Part shown: positions 10,626 through 22,800 of the stretch, piece by piece
How the letters are laid out: each line of letters begins with the position of its first letter
How positions within the stretch are numbered: the first letter of the stretch is position 1
Assembly (NCBI GenBank): GCA_022570795.1
Contig: JAKUDP010000001.1
Coordinates: 2,108,001 to 2,172,000 of the forward strand
DNA length: 64,000 nucleotides
Reading direction: 5' to 3'
Origin: Sphaerulina vaccinii
Lineage: Eukaryota; Ascomycota; Dothideomycetes; Mycosphaerellales; Mycosphaerellaceae
The notes under the pieces: model-generated
Database searches by the model: none
What the model was told of the DNA's origin: nothing
The model's input: the letters and a program-made list of their open reading frames with translations, nothing else
Made by a program: the position numbers and the translations under genes

Positions 10626-11627
10626 ATGTCACGTCCAAACTACAACAATTACGGCGGTCCACCGCCTGGTCAAGGCCACTATAATCAATACCCAGAAACA
10701 GGCTACGATGATAGATTCGAATCTGGTCCTCGAACTTCACGAGAGCAAGGCTATGTGCCTTATCAAGAAACGTATAATGGTCCTCCAAGAGATCGAGACC
10801 GAGATACCTTTTCTCCCTCGCGAGACACCTTCTCTCCCTCACGAGATCCATACGCCAATGGTCCTCCGAGAGATCCCGGCTATGGCGACAGAGAACGATC
10901 ATACCCACCTCGAGACACCTTCTCGCCCAGACCTGGTTCCATGAACCAGATGGCTCCGTATGATGATAACAAGGCCTACGCGCAAGAGCAGGACTATTGG
11001 AATGACCAGCAACGGGGAGCATATACGTATGGCAGACCTCCTCCTTCTACTGTGGGGTATGGCCGAAGATCAGAGGATAGTTACGATGATTACGATCGTG
11101 ATAGGAGAAGAAGGAGAAGTAGTCGACGCTATTCTGATGATGATTCTGGAGCGGAAAAAATAATGAGATATCCTTCTGACCCTAAGAAAGGCGGTAGAGA
11201 CTTCTTTGGTGCTTCGGAAGGCGAGCGAGGACTCGGTGCGAATCTCGCTGGTTTGGCTGCTGGAGGGTTTCTCGGGAACAAACTGGGTAGAGGCGGTGCG
11301 ATTGGAACTATCGGCGGCGCAGTAGTCGGTGCTATCGCCGCGCAGGCTGCTGAAAGACAGTATGCGGGGCGGAAAGAAGAGAAAGTCTATGTCAAGAAGA
11401 GTATTGAGGATCCTTATGCTATTCCTGCGGGACCTTATCCGCAACGAGGAAGGGATATGGATGATGTGAGAGCCAGTCAGAGGGATGTTGATTATGAGAA
11501 GCCGATGGGATTTAGAGAGAGGTTGAGGAGTTTAAGTAGGAGTGCGAGGGCGAGGACTAGGAGTAAGAGTCGGCCAAGGAGGAGGAGTTCGAGTGTTGAG
11601 AGTGTTGAGAGGGATCATTATAGGTGA
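10626..11627 (+). CDS. Glycine-zipper (2TM-type) protein, disordered and charged
   Basis: A single-exon protein of 333 residues. Residues 1-180 are rich in Gly, Pro, Tyr, Arg and Asp and contain a short internal repeat, RDTFSPS, twice in tandem and once more downstream. A glycine-zipper segment follows (LGANLAGLAAGGFLGNKLG, then GAIGTIGGAVVGAIAAQAAE), the pattern of Gly-xxx-Gly helices that can insert in or associate with membranes. The tail is Arg/Ser-rich (SLSRSARARTRSKSRPRRR). Similar proteins are widespread in ascomycetes with no assigned function. ATG 10626 is the first in-frame ATG; the open frame before it has only non-ATG starts. Confidence 0.7.
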   Translation: MSRPNYNNYGGPPPGQGHYNQYPETGYDDRFESGPRTSREQGYVPYQETYNGPPRDRDRDTFSPSRDTFSPSRDPYANGPPRDPGYGDRERSYPPRDTFSPRPGSMNQMAPYDDNKAYAQEQDYWNDQQRGAYTYGRPPPSTVGYGRRSEDSYDDYDRDRRRRRSSRRYSDDDSGAEKIMRYPSDPKKGGRDFFGASEGERGLGANLAGLAAGGFLGNKLGRGGAIGTIGGAVVGAIAAQAAERQYAGRKEEKVYVKKSIEDPYAIPAGPYPQRGRDMDDVRASQRDVDYEKPMGFRERLRSLSRSARARTRSKSRPRRRSSSVESVERDHYR

Positions 11628-11971
11628 TGAATATCGACAGGAGATATATCAGGACGATTTACGAGGTTATGATAGCTATTGTTCTGAGACGTAGTGAAAT
11701 TATGAGAGCACTTAGAATCCAGGCACCTCTCGCTTTTGGTTGCCTTGCCCGATTCGATTTGAGAAGTTTGGTTCTGATTGCAGACTAACTACTACACCTC
11801 AAAGCTCACTTTGCAGTAACCACATGAAATAACATCGTTGGCATTCTGGTAAGTACACAAGATTTCATCAGTTTCCATCAAGTGAAAACTGCTGATGTTC
11901 TTAATTCGACAGCATCTTTGGAAAGCCATCAGCGCTGCCGCGAGTCGCTATTACAGCCCACAGAAGACAAT
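11628..11971. other. Intergenic with a likely 5'-UTR intron
   Basis: Bases 11849-11912 look like a 5'-UTR intron of the next gene: a gtaagt donor, a ctgat branch motif and an ag acceptor after a pyrimidine-rich run. Otherwise nothing was recognised. Confidence 0.4.
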
Positions 11972-12666
11972 ATGCCATATCTCAAGTTCGATGAAGGATC
12001 GCAGGAACCTCGACATGTCAGGGAAAACTTACATCATTACGTTCAGACCTTGACGACAAAACGAGGACGCCGAGACAAACCAGCACCGCATTCAGCACCT
12101 GAATTAGATCTTCCATACTCAAAAGTCGTCGCGAAAGGCAGCAGTAAGCGTAAGCAGAAGAGGCTGTATTGCCAAAGCTTGGCTCGGGCACTCGATCGAC
12201 TTCAGGATTCACCTAGCGTATACGACGAATCGCTTCGGAAACCACTGCCGCCATTATTGAGTCTGCCAGCTGAGCTTCGAGTATGTGCATACTTTCCGCC
12301 TCCGCCAAGCCGAGAAATCTGCTGATCGTGTCCCAGCAACAAATTCTCGAACAGGTCCTTGACGACAATGAGGTTTTCTTTCAAAGACCAAACTCTACGA
12401 CCCAGACCCTAGCAGTGACGTGCAAGACCTTCGCTGAGGATGTTCGAGAAGTGTACAAACTGTGGAAGGTCCGCGAAGACAAAGTTCGAGCCGGTCTACG
12501 ATTCGATCGCAGTGGGATGAGTGCCTATATGAACGATCTTCTGGCACCACTGCAGTCCGCCTCGAAGGTCTATGAGGAACTTCAGCAGGCTAGAGCTTAC
12601 AGGAATGCTCGGCAGAATGAGAAACAAAATCGAAAGGTGGAGGCGAAGAAGCGCAGGAGGGCATGA
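11972..12666 (+). CDS. Hypothetical protein with F-box-like core and basic C-terminus
   Basis: Two exons (11972-12280 and 12337-12666, 56-bp intron, phase 0) give 212 residues. The splice joins a motif that neither exon holds alone: LLSLPAELR from the first exon and QQILEQVL from the second, together an F-box-like helix pair. Downstream, LAVTCKTFAEDVREVYKLW resembles the second helix of such proteins. The C-terminus is strongly basic (NARQNEKQNRKVEAKKRRR), a likely nuclear signal. It may be an SCF adaptor or simply a member of the expanded fungal F-box-like class. ATG 11972 is the first ATG in frame. Confidence 0.6.
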
Positions 12667-13392
12667 GAGAGCCCCATACGAAGAGAAGACTCTTTCCGCG
12701 ATTTGGACATGAAGCTCACCACAATGGCTTGCACTGGGACACAAATCTACACATTTGAGGACTTCGTAAACCGAGCAATGCGACATTGGTACATCGGCCG
12801 AGGGACGATGATCTGATCCTTGTCAAACCGCGTCACTCATCCTTGCTCGGACCACCGCGCCCGATTTGCTATCGCGTTTGGATCCACCCGCACGAGGCCC
12901 TTTTTCACTTCTTGAACTTCGGACCTGCATCTTCAAAGGTTCATCCTACCACGCTATGGGATGAGAAGAGAAGCTCCTTGGCAAGACTGTCCATAACTGG
13001 AGCGTGCGATAAGTTCTACATGGAAGGCGGACCAAGAAGCAACAATATCGTGGCCTGGAGGTACCAATACCGCCCCAGGTTGCACGAGTGGACATTTGGT
13101 CCAAGTCCATATGGATGTCATACGCCTGTCATGGCCACGGATACAGCTCCTCGATAGCCACATGCAGCTGGGTAGTCCCTATCCATCTATCGTGCTACTG
13201 CCGCATCTACAGGGCTATCACAGACCATGTGGTACCTGACGCCATGTTCGCAGTCCTTCTTGCTCGACTAGACACTCCACTGAGCTCAATGAGGTACTTC
13301 AAGTCTTGAACATTCGGCTTTTCTTGTCTTTCCTTCTGCTACCACTTTCACTCACTTCGAACACACTCATTCAGCCTCTAGGAACAGTCAAG
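12667..13392. other. Intergenic, possible gene remnant
   Basis: One plus-strand frame (12786-13157) is open for 123 codons but begins without ATG and has no recognisable domain; it may be a relic. The rest is upstream sequence of the FMN dehydrogenase gene. Confidence 0.4.
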
Positions 13393-14619
13393 ATGCGTGC
13401 TGCGATCCTTTCCATGGTCATAGGCCTAGCGGCCTGCGTAGACATTGACACAGAAGGCCTCCCAGACACTGGTCTTGACACCTCAGACTGGACAACAGGC
13501 GACCTACCACCAATCGACGACATCGTAAACCTACACGACATACAGATCGCGGCAAAGAACACTCTATCAGGCAAGAACTACGCCTACTACAGAACAGCTG
13601 CATTGGACGAGATCACTTACAACCGCAACCTCTTCGACTGGCAAAAGATACAACTAAACGGCTTCTCATTCGCAGATGTCTCAAACATCAACCTCAAAAC
13701 AACAATCCTCGGCTACGAATTCGAAGCTCCATTCTTCATCGCACCAGCAGCGAAAGCCGGCAAAGCCAGTGATGGGGCAGAAAGCAATCTCGTACAAGCA
13801 GCAGGCGCAGCTGGGATTCTGTACATTCCATCCATATCCTCGACCTTGTCCATCGAAGAAATCGCCTCCGCAGCCGCCAACGACAGTCAAATAATGTTCC
13901 ACCAAGAGTACATCTGGTCCAACACTTCCCGTCTCACCGACGAACTCACTCGAATCGAAAGTTCAGGTTTCAAAGCCATCGTCCTAACAGTCGATAACTC
14001 AGGAGTCAACGGCATCCGCAACCGACAGATGCGTTACTCTTCTGGCTCAGATGAATCTCTTCACAGTGCGACTTTCACTATTGAGGCATTGAGCAATCTC
14101 CGGAATATGACAAGTCTACCTATCATTCCTAAAGGAGTCAAAACTGCTCACGATGTGAAGCTCTGCGCTGATCTGGGCTTTCCTGCAGTTTACATCTCCA
14201 ACCATGGAGGACGAACTGTCGATCTTGCACCAACAGCGGTTGAGACACTGCTCGATGTACATCGACTATACCCTGAAGTCTTCAATCAGATTGAAATCTA
14301 CGCTGACGGCGGCGTGAGGAGAGCGACGCATATTTTGACTTTGATTGCGCTTGGAGCAAAAGCTGTGGGGTTGGGAAGATCCCCAATGTTTGCTAATATT
14401 TATGGAGAAGAAGGTGTAACGAAGATGATTAGTATCTTGACTGAGGAGTTGAAGACCACGATGGAGTTGATGGGACAGAGCGATATTGATGGGTATAGAG
14501 GAAATACGACCTTTCTTAATACTAGACAGGTTGAATTGGAGTACTTCGGGGCACCGTTGAGTATAGATGATAGCAGCAGTGATCCGTTCAGTATTGTGGC
14601 TGAGATGTATGGGTCGTGA
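13393..14619 (+). CDS. FMN-dependent alpha-hydroxyacid dehydrogenase (lactate/glycolate oxidase family)
   Basis: A TIM-barrel flavoprotein of 408 residues that would oxidise an alpha-hydroxyacid to the ketoacid. Recognisable blocks include YYRTAALDEITYNRN, APFFIAPAAKAGKASDGAE, VLTVDNSGVNGIRNRQMR, SNHGGRTVDLAPT with the catalytic His, and ADGGVRRATHILTLIALGAKAVGLGRS for phosphate binding. No cytochrome b5 domain precedes the barrel, unlike flavocytochrome b2. The N-terminus (MRAAILSMVIGLAACVDI) resembles a signal peptide, as in many secreted or cluster-associated fungal relatives. The loop usually reading RRG reads RRA. It stands at the edge of the polyketide region, so a tailoring role is possible but unproven. 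ATG 13393 is the first in frame. Confidence 0.85.
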   Translation: MRAAILSMVIGLAACVDIDTEGLPDTGLDTSDWTTGDLPPIDDIVNLHDIQIAAKNTLSGKNYAYYRTAALDEITYNRNLFDWQKIQLNGFSFADVSNINLKTTILGYEFEAPFFIAPAAKAGKASDGAESNLVQAAGAAGILYIPSISSTLSIEEIASAAANDSQIMFHQEYIWSNTSRLTDELTRIESSGFKAIVLTVDNSGVNGIRNRQMRYSSGSDESLHSATFTIEALSNLRNMTSLPIIPKGVKTAHDVKLCADLGFPAVYISNHGGRTVDLAPTAVETLLDVHRLYPEVFNQIEIYADGGVRRATHILTLIALGAKAVGLGRSPMFANIYGEEGVTKMISILTEELKTTMELMGQSDIDGYRGNTTFLNTRQVELEYFGAPLSIDDSSSDPFSIVAEMYGS

Positions 14620-14782
14620 TAGTCTTGTTGTAGAAGATAGCTTGCGCAATCATTCATGTATACTGTTCTAGTCATCTCTGCGTATCTTCTTCGTATGATA
14701 TCGATGATCTGACGCCGAAGGTAAGAGAAGGAAGTGTCTGGTGCATGGTGCATATAAAAAACGCTAAAGTCACATCCGAATC

Positions 14783-14807
14783 GAAGCTCAAGCTCAAGCT
14801 CAAGCTG
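14783..14807. repeat. Short hexanucleotide repeat (AAGCTC)n
   Basis: Four imperfect copies of aagctc lie between the convergent 3' ends of the FMN dehydrogenase and the MDR reductase. Confidence 0.7.
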
Positions 14808-14837
14808 AAAACACTCCTATCCACTTCTTTCCATCTG

Positions 14838-15824
14838 TCATGGCTCAAACACCAGCCTTTCCGGACCCGGATAGTCCCACCCCTCTTCCACATCTTCGAA
14901 CTTCAGTACTTTGACTGGCTGCTCTGGGACATGTTGCATAGCCGCTAACAAGTCTGGCAGCGACTGGGCAAGCGCTTTCATCGACCATGAGCCAGGCCCT
15001 GAACCTCGAATGGTGATGTCCTTCGACCTCAGCACGTCGCCGGGTAACATGATGTCTGTCGCTGCCAATCCTCCGATGTGTACGTACTGTACAGGCTTGG
15101 GTGTCTTCAGGGATCTGAAGAGGTGTACAGCGAGAGGTCCATAAACGTAGTCCAGCACGACATCGACATCGTCAAGTCCACTGAAGTCCGTCTGTCCTAC
15201 TTCGTTGGCGATGACGATGGTCTGGTCTAGGCTGAGCGTGTCCAGAGTAGCCTGGTTACGTGCAGCTCCGATGACTTTCTTGGCCCCAAGCGCACGAGCC
15301 AACGGTATGGCTACGCGTCCACTGGCTGATGATGCGCCTATGATCAGGACGGTGAAGTCCTTTGGGAGATTCGTCGTTCTTCCTTTCAAGGCCATCCACG
15401 AGGACATAGCAGGGTTAAGAGCTCCTGCTATCTGTCGAGCGTCCACACCTTCCGGTATGGGATACAGTGATGACTTCGGAATGTTGACGTACTCCGTAAG
15501 TGAGCCTGAAGTGAAGTTGACGAAGTACCATCTCTGGCCGTCATTGGCGGTGCCAACACCATCGATGCCTGGAATATGTGGGAGCGAGTTCGCTGAGTAG
15601 TGCCTCCCTGCTGCTCTCGACCGCACCACTCGATGTATGCCGGTCGCTTCCACTCGGAGTCTGATCTCGTTGTCGCCAGGAGGAGGAAGTTCGGGCACGT
15701 CGAGCAGTCTGGGCTTCTCGCCCCAGGCGCTGATCTGAGCTTGTCGCATCGTAGTGAGGGGTCGCATTTGCTTGTTGCTGAGATATCTAGCGGCTGTTGA
15801 GGTGAAATGGCGCGTATAGTGCAT
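14838..15824 (-). CDS. MDR-superfamily quinone oxidoreductase/enoyl reductase-like protein
   Basis: A zinc-independent medium-chain dehydrogenase/reductase of 328 residues, expected to use NADPH. The GroES-like N-terminal half contains DNEIRLRVEATGIHRVVRSR and HIPGIDGVGT; the Rossmann half contains TVLIIGASSASGRVAIPLAR followed by ALGAKKVIGAARN, and a substrate-loop segment GLAATDIMLPGDVLRSKDI. Canonical GxGxxG is altered to GASSASG, common in this branch. The leading ~25 residues (MHYTRHFTSTAARYL) are basic and could be a mitochondrial presequence; alternatively translation starts at Met 26 (15749). It lies beside the PKS on the same strand and could be a stand-alone reductase, but the PKS has its own ER domain. 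Confidence 0.8.
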   Translation of the reverse strand: MHYTRHFTSTAARYLSNKQMRPLTTMRQAQISAWGEKPRLLDVPELPPPGDNEIRLRVEATGIHRVVRSRAAGRHYSANSLPHIPGIDGVGTANDGQRWYFVNFTSGSLTEYVNIPKSSLYPIPEGVDARQIAGALNPAMSSWMALKGRTTNLPKDFTVLIIGASSASGRVAIPLARALGAKKVIGAARNQATLDTLSLDQTIVIANEVGQTDFSGLDDVDVVLDYVYGPLAVHLFRSLKTPKPVQYVHIGGLAATDIMLPGDVLRSKDITIRGSGPGSWSMKALAQSLPDLLAAMQHVPEQPVKVLKFEDVEEGWDYPGPERLVFEP

Positions 15825-16863
15825 AGAATGCTGGTCCCGAGTGTTTTCGGTGAATGCTGCGTCGATGGTTGTCGTATATAACCAAGAGCTACACCAACTG
15901 CTGTGAAACGTCTGTCAGCGGTGCTGCTTCGCCCGACAACGTGTCAAACACGGCCATTCGAAGCCCAGAAACGCCACGATTTGCAGTCGAAATGGTGGCT
16001 TTGAGGGCTCCGAACTCTTCGGCTCCGAATATTTGAAAGCTTGCTTGTCAAGGGTACCCACCACGCCTAGCACTACTTCAAATACTGTGATTGATGTTGA
16101 TCTCGTATTAGCAGTATAGGAAGGAGCAAAGCGTCTCGGTTGATGGTTTCGTCCGACTCACCACTATGCGGCGCATGCTTTCGCACCTGCACATCTGAGA
16201 AATTGCGATATGGAGTCCAGAGTGTAGCGACGTGTGTGTAGCTCCTTGCACAATAGCTGGCTCGTTAAGCACGGCAGCTGATCCTGCACCACTCTCCCAT
16301 GTTATTTAGATGTTGTAGTCCAATCATTTGCTCATATACTGGCATATTAGGGGCATCCCGAGGCCGCGCCTTAGCATCGCTACCATCACGGCGGCCATGA
16401 AATGTCGCAACGCGGAGTGCACTCCTTCTGCGCTGATAGAGGATATACGCCGGCGTCAGGTGCCTCAATCCACATGCGCGTCCTGCTGCTTGTCCGTCTC
16501 TTTCTGCTCGTTTGCATACCACCGGTCGTCGCTATTGGCGCGAGCCCGCAGCTTCCGCCATTGCCGTGGCTGGTCTATGGCTACGGGCGGTGAGCTATCG
16601 TCGTCGTATACATTCGGGGCCGCGGACTTCTCGTGAACTTGGTCTTCATCTCTCCGGTGAACGATGAGTAATGAGCAAACACGCGTTGGCGAAGAGTGGA
16701 TCTCGCTTTAGCGTGCTTGGGCTTTGTCATTCCGCCAAGATAGCGAAGCGCACGGATGCATGACCGGGTCCGAAATCATCCTGCATACATTTCTCATTCC
16801 ATAGACAGCTTTGGCTAGAGGTGCTTGTATCGAATGTATCATTACGCGATCTATCGTTACACA
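15825..16863. other. Intergenic between PKS 3' end and MDR gene
   Basis: About 1 kb with only short, unrelated ORFs (for example 16265-16522 on the minus strand and 16328-16636 on the plus strand). No tRNA, repeat or transposon was recognised. Confidence 0.5.
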
Positions 16864-19800
16864 TTACTGCTTACCAACCTGGACGACCTTGCTCTTCGCT
16901 GCCAAATCACCAGCCAGCTGCCTCATCGGAATGTTCGCCATGATCTCAAACACGCTCACTTCGACGAGCATCTCCTTCGCAATCCAGTTACGCACCTCCA
17001 CTGCCACAAGACTGTCAACTCCATGACAGAGAGCGGCTTCATAACATCCACATCAGCGGCTGGAATCATCATCAAACGTGCCAGACGTTCGGCCATAGCA
17101 TTACTGATCAGATCCACAGCTGTGCCAATATCAGCACATTGCGACAGCTCATCCTTCAGAGATGACGTGGACGACGAGGCTGAGGAAGTGCCGTTACTCA
17201 AGTTCCGCAAGCCTGCGAAGCGGTTGTCGTCCATCCAGTACCATTTGGCATCATATTCGTTGAAAGGCAGACCACACATGACTTCTGCCGGGTGAGCATC
17301 GCTGCCCTCCATAGCGGTTGCGATGAGTCCGTGTAAGTCCGAGTTGTGCATGACACGCAGTCCCATGGACTTGACATGATCGACATACTGATCGTTGTCC
17401 GCAACGAAATCGACTGAGAGCAGGTAGCCGATGTCGATAGTCATGGCACGCAGTCCAAGAGAACGGCGATATGAGGCAAAGTAGTCTTGGAATATGTTTC
17501 CGGCGCCATAATTGCCTTGTCCGCGATGACCCATCGTTCCAGCAAGAGAGGAAAGCATGACGAAGAAGTCGAGCTCCTTCGGAAGCAGATCGTGAAGGTT
17601 CCAGGTTCCGTGTACCTTGGGTCCGACAGTAACGCGAAGGTCTTCAGCAGTCATGCTGTCGAACAATGTGTCCTTAAGCACCATGGCTCCAGTGATGCAA
17701 CCTCTCACAGGAGGCAGATCGCTGATGTTGTAGAGGACTGTCTGCAGAGCAGCCCGGTTGCCAACATCACAGTCGAAAGCTATCGCATTCGTGTCGTACG
17801 TCTTGCGCAAGTCCTGCACGAAGGCCTTATTCTCAACTCCTGAAGCTGCAGATCGAGAAAGGAAGACGAGATGCTTCGCGCCCTTCTCAGCAAGCCAACG
17901 ACCGAGTTCACGACCGATACCGCCGACACCCGCGACAATGTACGTGGCGTCTTCCACGATGCCGACCTTTGGAGTACGAGGCACTGCAGGAACAACATCA
18001 TGCTCATCGACACGAAGCACGACTTTACCCATATGCTTACCAGTCTGCATATATCGGAAAGCTTTCTCGACCTCAGAGAAGGCGAAGAGCTGCACTGGTT
18101 GGACTGGCTGCAGAGAGCCGCTGTTGATGAGTTGTGCCACATCGTCCCAAAGCCTGATGGCACGAGGCGTCGGGTTGTTCTCGAAGTCCAGCAGGTTCAC
18201 GCCGATGTAGGATTTGTTCTCCAAGAATGGCTGCATATCAAGGCCAGTGTTGGCGAACAGGTCAGCCTTACCAATCTCAAGGAATCGCCCGAACTTGGCC
18301 AAGCAGTGCCACTACAGTCGAAGTGCTTCTCCAGCTAGAGAATTGAGGACAACATCGACACCTTCGTTGTCTGTCATGCGCATGATGCCTTTGGCGAAGC
18401 TGAGATCGCGACTGCTGAAAGTGTGGTCCTCTGGGATGCTATACTGCTTCATGATAAGTTGCTTCTTCTCTTCGGACCCGACTGTTGCGTAGATCTCAGC
18501 GCCGATATGCTGAGCGAGAATGATGGCAGCTTGGCCAACACCGCCTGCAGCTGCGTGAATCAAGATGGTCTCGCCTCGCTCCAGGTGTCCAGCGGTGACT
18601 AAGGCATAGTATGCAGTGAGGAAGATCAATGGCATCGAGGCAGCGTCCTCGAAGCTCATGCTCTCGGGCATTGGAATTGCACCTTGCGATGGGAATCGAA
18701 CGTAGGTCGCGAAGGTGTCACAGCTGGCTGTCATTACTCGGTCGCCAGGCTTGAGTGTCGTGACAGCAGAGCCGACTCGGGTGACATAGCCTGACACATC
18801 CACCGAGAGCTTGTTTTCGTTGAGGTTGCCCAGCGCCACGAGCACATCTTTGAAGTTTAGACCTACAGCTTTGACCTCGATCTCGATCCAGTCAGCTGGC
18901 ATAGATGTGTAGTGGGTCTCGTCTTCTTGCCATCGGAATGTGTCGAGAAGACCAGGAGTCTGCAAACTGTTAGCTCCCATCCTTTTCTCAGCATCTAGAC
19001 ACCGCACTTACCTTGATAGTCAGCTTCAATGGCCTACCACAAGTAGAGAAAGGAGTTGCTTCTGGCTCTCCCTTTGCTTCATACCTACGAAGGGATGCAT
19101 CCGCGGCCGTGGTACGCTCGACACGAGGGATGAAGACCGAAGACCCGCGAGATGCGTATTCTCCATCTGCTGTCTCGCCTCTGCTGTGTGACAAAGCAAC
19201 GCGTGCAATTGAGGCCGACGATTTAAGAAGGTCGATACTTCGAGCAGTGTCGACATCCAGCGTTGCAAGGAGAGCACCAGCGTTCTCATTGCGGATAGCC
19301 CGAGAGAGACCAACCATGAGTGACTTATGCGGCTCCACGCAGTCGATCGCGGCACCACCAGTGACCCAAAGTGTCCCAGCAGACTTAAGGACCAATCGTC
19401 GCAGGGCATCCCAGTCTTCTTGAGAGACATTGGTAAGTATAGGCTCCTGCCACTCCACCAGGGAGACGCAGTATGTGTCGACGATGTCGTTTTCGCAGAA
19501 GTGCTGCCAGTCAAGAGTAACGGCATCAACACTTTCCTCCTTCAGTGCGGCCACGATCGCGTTAGCCAGATCTCCAGAGGCAGGATCTGCTGTCCGTATG
19601 ACTGCAAACTTGTGCTGTGTCTGCTGCTGCTGGACGATCGGCTTCGTCGACACGATCAGCGATACAGGCTCCTTAGAACCTTCCCGGTCACCGCGCACAT
19701 CGAGGTCCACACCTGAGTAGCCAGCTTTCTTGAGCGCTGCATCCCATTCCGGCACATCAAGAAGTGGTCCTCCAGATCGACCATCGTCCTGACCGAGCCA

Positions 19801-22800
19801 CCATCCGGGCAAAGGTCCCATGATGAAGCCACAGAAGATACGCTTGATCGTGACCTCGGACAGCACAAGCTGGCCACCAGGCCTGAGAAGCAGTTCGCAG
19901 TTGTCCAAAGTCTCTTGTATGCTCTTGGTCGCGTGCAAGACATTGGCACAGACAATCAGATCGAAGCTCTCTGCCTCAAAGCCTTGCGCAAGTGGATCGT
20001 TCTCAATATTGAGGGTGCCATACTCCATGATCTGGGCATCTGTCGTGAAACGATCTGCAGCTTTCGCCAAGAACCCTGGTGAGATGTCTGTGAAATAGTA
20101 CCGCGAAGCCTTTGAAGACGTCCCGTCTCTTCGCAGTCGATCGAGAATGTGTCCAGTGGTACCTCCGGTGCCAGCGCCAATCTCCAGAATGCTGAGTCCA
20201 GGTCTCTTATCGGCGACCAGGCCTACGTACTCTGCACAGTTTGAGTTTATGAGGCGCCGAAAGCACCTTGGTAGAAGGTGTAAAGAAGATCGTTCTCAAG
20301 CATGACTTGGAGAGGCTCGACTTCTCTGCTAAAGATCTTGCTGAGATTGATGCCAATGCGATCCACCATTTGCACGGTGATGTCTCCAGAGTGGCTTGTC
20401 GATATGCGTGTCTTTGCAGCTTCAAGTAGTCTGTCCACCTCGGCGGGATCAGAAGAGATGGGTTCGAACTCAGAGACGCGGTCGTGCATCCATGCGACAT
20501 AGAGCTTCCAGAAGCCGTCAGCAGGAATGTACGGCTTGCCTTCACCCTCGAACCACTCTAGACAGCGATGGATGTAGACCAAGCAGACGTACTCCAGAAG
20601 GTCCAGCACAGAGTCATCGTCGGCATTCGGAATTGTCCTCGAATAGATGAGCTCCTTAATAGGCCTTGGCGAAATCAAATCGACATCAGGATGCCAGACT
20701 TGAGTAAACGTGCTAGCTCTGACCTCTGGTTGTTTGGAAGATGCACCAACAGATGCTAGGCCCAGGCCTTCCATGATGATCAGAGACTGGCTGTGATCTT
20801 CTGTGGCCACTGAGATCTCGGACATCCAAGTAGTGTAGCTAGTCTTCTTGGCTGTCGAAATTCCGACAAGCTTGGTTCCAGGTGTCTTAGGCATGTTCGC
20901 AGAAATAAAGATGCGCTCGAAAGAGAAAGGCACTACAGCCTCATTCAAGGACTGTTCAGCTCCACTGATGGAAGGGAAGAGCAGATGCAAGACGCTGTCT
21001 AGCGTTGCTGGATGAATGATAGAGTCGTACTCAAACTGCTGTGGCATGGTCGCCTTCGTGTCTGGAACCTTCAGGGTGCCGTAGCTCTCGCTGGGACCAG
21101 CGAATAGGGATTCGATGTTGCGGAACACAGGACCGTACTTCATGCCGATGGTCTCGACATTGTCGTAGAGGAAAGCACGCGCAGGCTTGCTGCATCGTCC
21201 TCGTGCCTCGCTGAAGGACTTCTGCCGGGCTTGGCTGTCGAGTTCTGCTTCAAGCTGCATAGCCGGTGTAAGTGAGGACTTGTAAGTGACCGAGACGAAA
21301 CCTCTTGCGTGTGATGTCCACTCATTAGCGTCCGCCGACCAGCTTGATACCGTGAACTCATTGAGTGTAGATGAAGGCCCAGCCTTGGTCCCAGTCCTGC
21401 GTGGATGTAGTTGCACCATGACTTCGATACCCTTGGCGTCATCTGGCACTCTTAGAGCAGTGACAATAGCGACATCCCGGAGCTCGAAGCCCAAAAGCTC
21501 TTCGTTCGGGTCTGCAATTTGTCGCGCAGCTTCGATAGCCATCACGATCATTCCAGCTCCAGGATACAGGATCGCACCCTGGACCTGATGCTCGCGAATC
21601 CATGGATTCTCATTGCAGCGTAGGAAGTTCCGCCATGTTGGCTCTGTGCACCCAGGCACGCGATAACCGACAAGATCCTTACGAGGTGTCGGACGCAGGC
21701 GATACTCACGGCTGAGATAGCTCTCGTCCCAGAAAGAGAGAGTATGATTCCAGGCATACGGCGGCAGGTCCACCAGCATCGTAGTGTCCGAAGGTATGTC
21801 GTTGACTCTGTCAAGTTCGACGTGGCATCCTCGAGCCCAAAGCTCCGCCACCGCTTGCAGCGCAGTTTCGTCCCCTTCAAACTTCTTACGAAGCATAGTC
21901 GAGTATGTCAGGTTGGTGAATCTAGTGTCGCGGAAGATGTCAAGCAAGTAGCTTCTGAGGGCAGAATGCGGACCAATCTCAAGGAATACGTTTGTGAAGG
22001 CTTCGCGATCGTTGCTGGCCCGATGCTCGCCCGTGTGACTTATCAATGCCTGCACAGCGGCTGTGAAATTCACTGGCGACACCAGGTTGTCAATCCAGTA
22101 TGACGGACTCAGCTCGCCTGCATGGACCAGTTTTCCTGTTACTGAGCTGAACATGGGGAGGGCATCTGGGTTGTGGGTGGTTGGAAGTCCTGCCAAAGCT
22201 TGCTCGTATGCTTCTCGGACAGCATACATGTGGTGACTGTGGTATGCGCAGTCAATAGCCAGCTTGGTGCAAGCGATCTGATCTGCTTTGAGTTGCTCGA
22301 ACAGGTCGTCCACGGCATCAGAGTCTCCAGAGACCGTACAGGCCTTGGGACTATTCCAGCACGCAACGAGGACCTTGCCTATCGTAAGCTGCTGCAATCT
22401 TGCCTGTAACAAATCCCCACCAACGCTGACAGCCATCATCGAGCCTTTGGGGTTCTTGCGTGCCACAGTGCCGGATACCTGACCTCGCAGCCACGCAACG
22501 GTCATCGCAGTCTCAAAAGACACGTGCCCCGCACAGTAGGCGGCCGCGGTCTCGCCGCTGGAGTGCCCAACAACTGCAGAAGGCTTGACGTTCCAGTAGC
22601 TAAGCAGATCCACAAGAGCGATCTGTACTGCTGTGCATATAGGCTGACTGTATTCCGCAAGCTTGAGGTTCTCATCGTGCTCTGTATGCAGCAATTCGTT
22701 CTCAAGATCCCAGTTGCATCCTAGAGATCGGAGCACATCTGCAGCACGTGCGATACTCGCTCTGTAAACCTTGTATGAAAGCAGAGCACGTCCCATACTA

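Noticed and set aside
12786..13157. 123-codon plus-strand open frame
   Set aside because: It starts at TTG, has no in-frame upstream ATG or domain, and cannot be tied to neighbours by plausible splicing.
20243..20277. A 35-bp GT-AG stretch that would repair the first PKS frame break as an intron
   Set aside because: It is shorter than any other intron here (42 bp minimum), has no branch site, and would remove residues that the family keeps.
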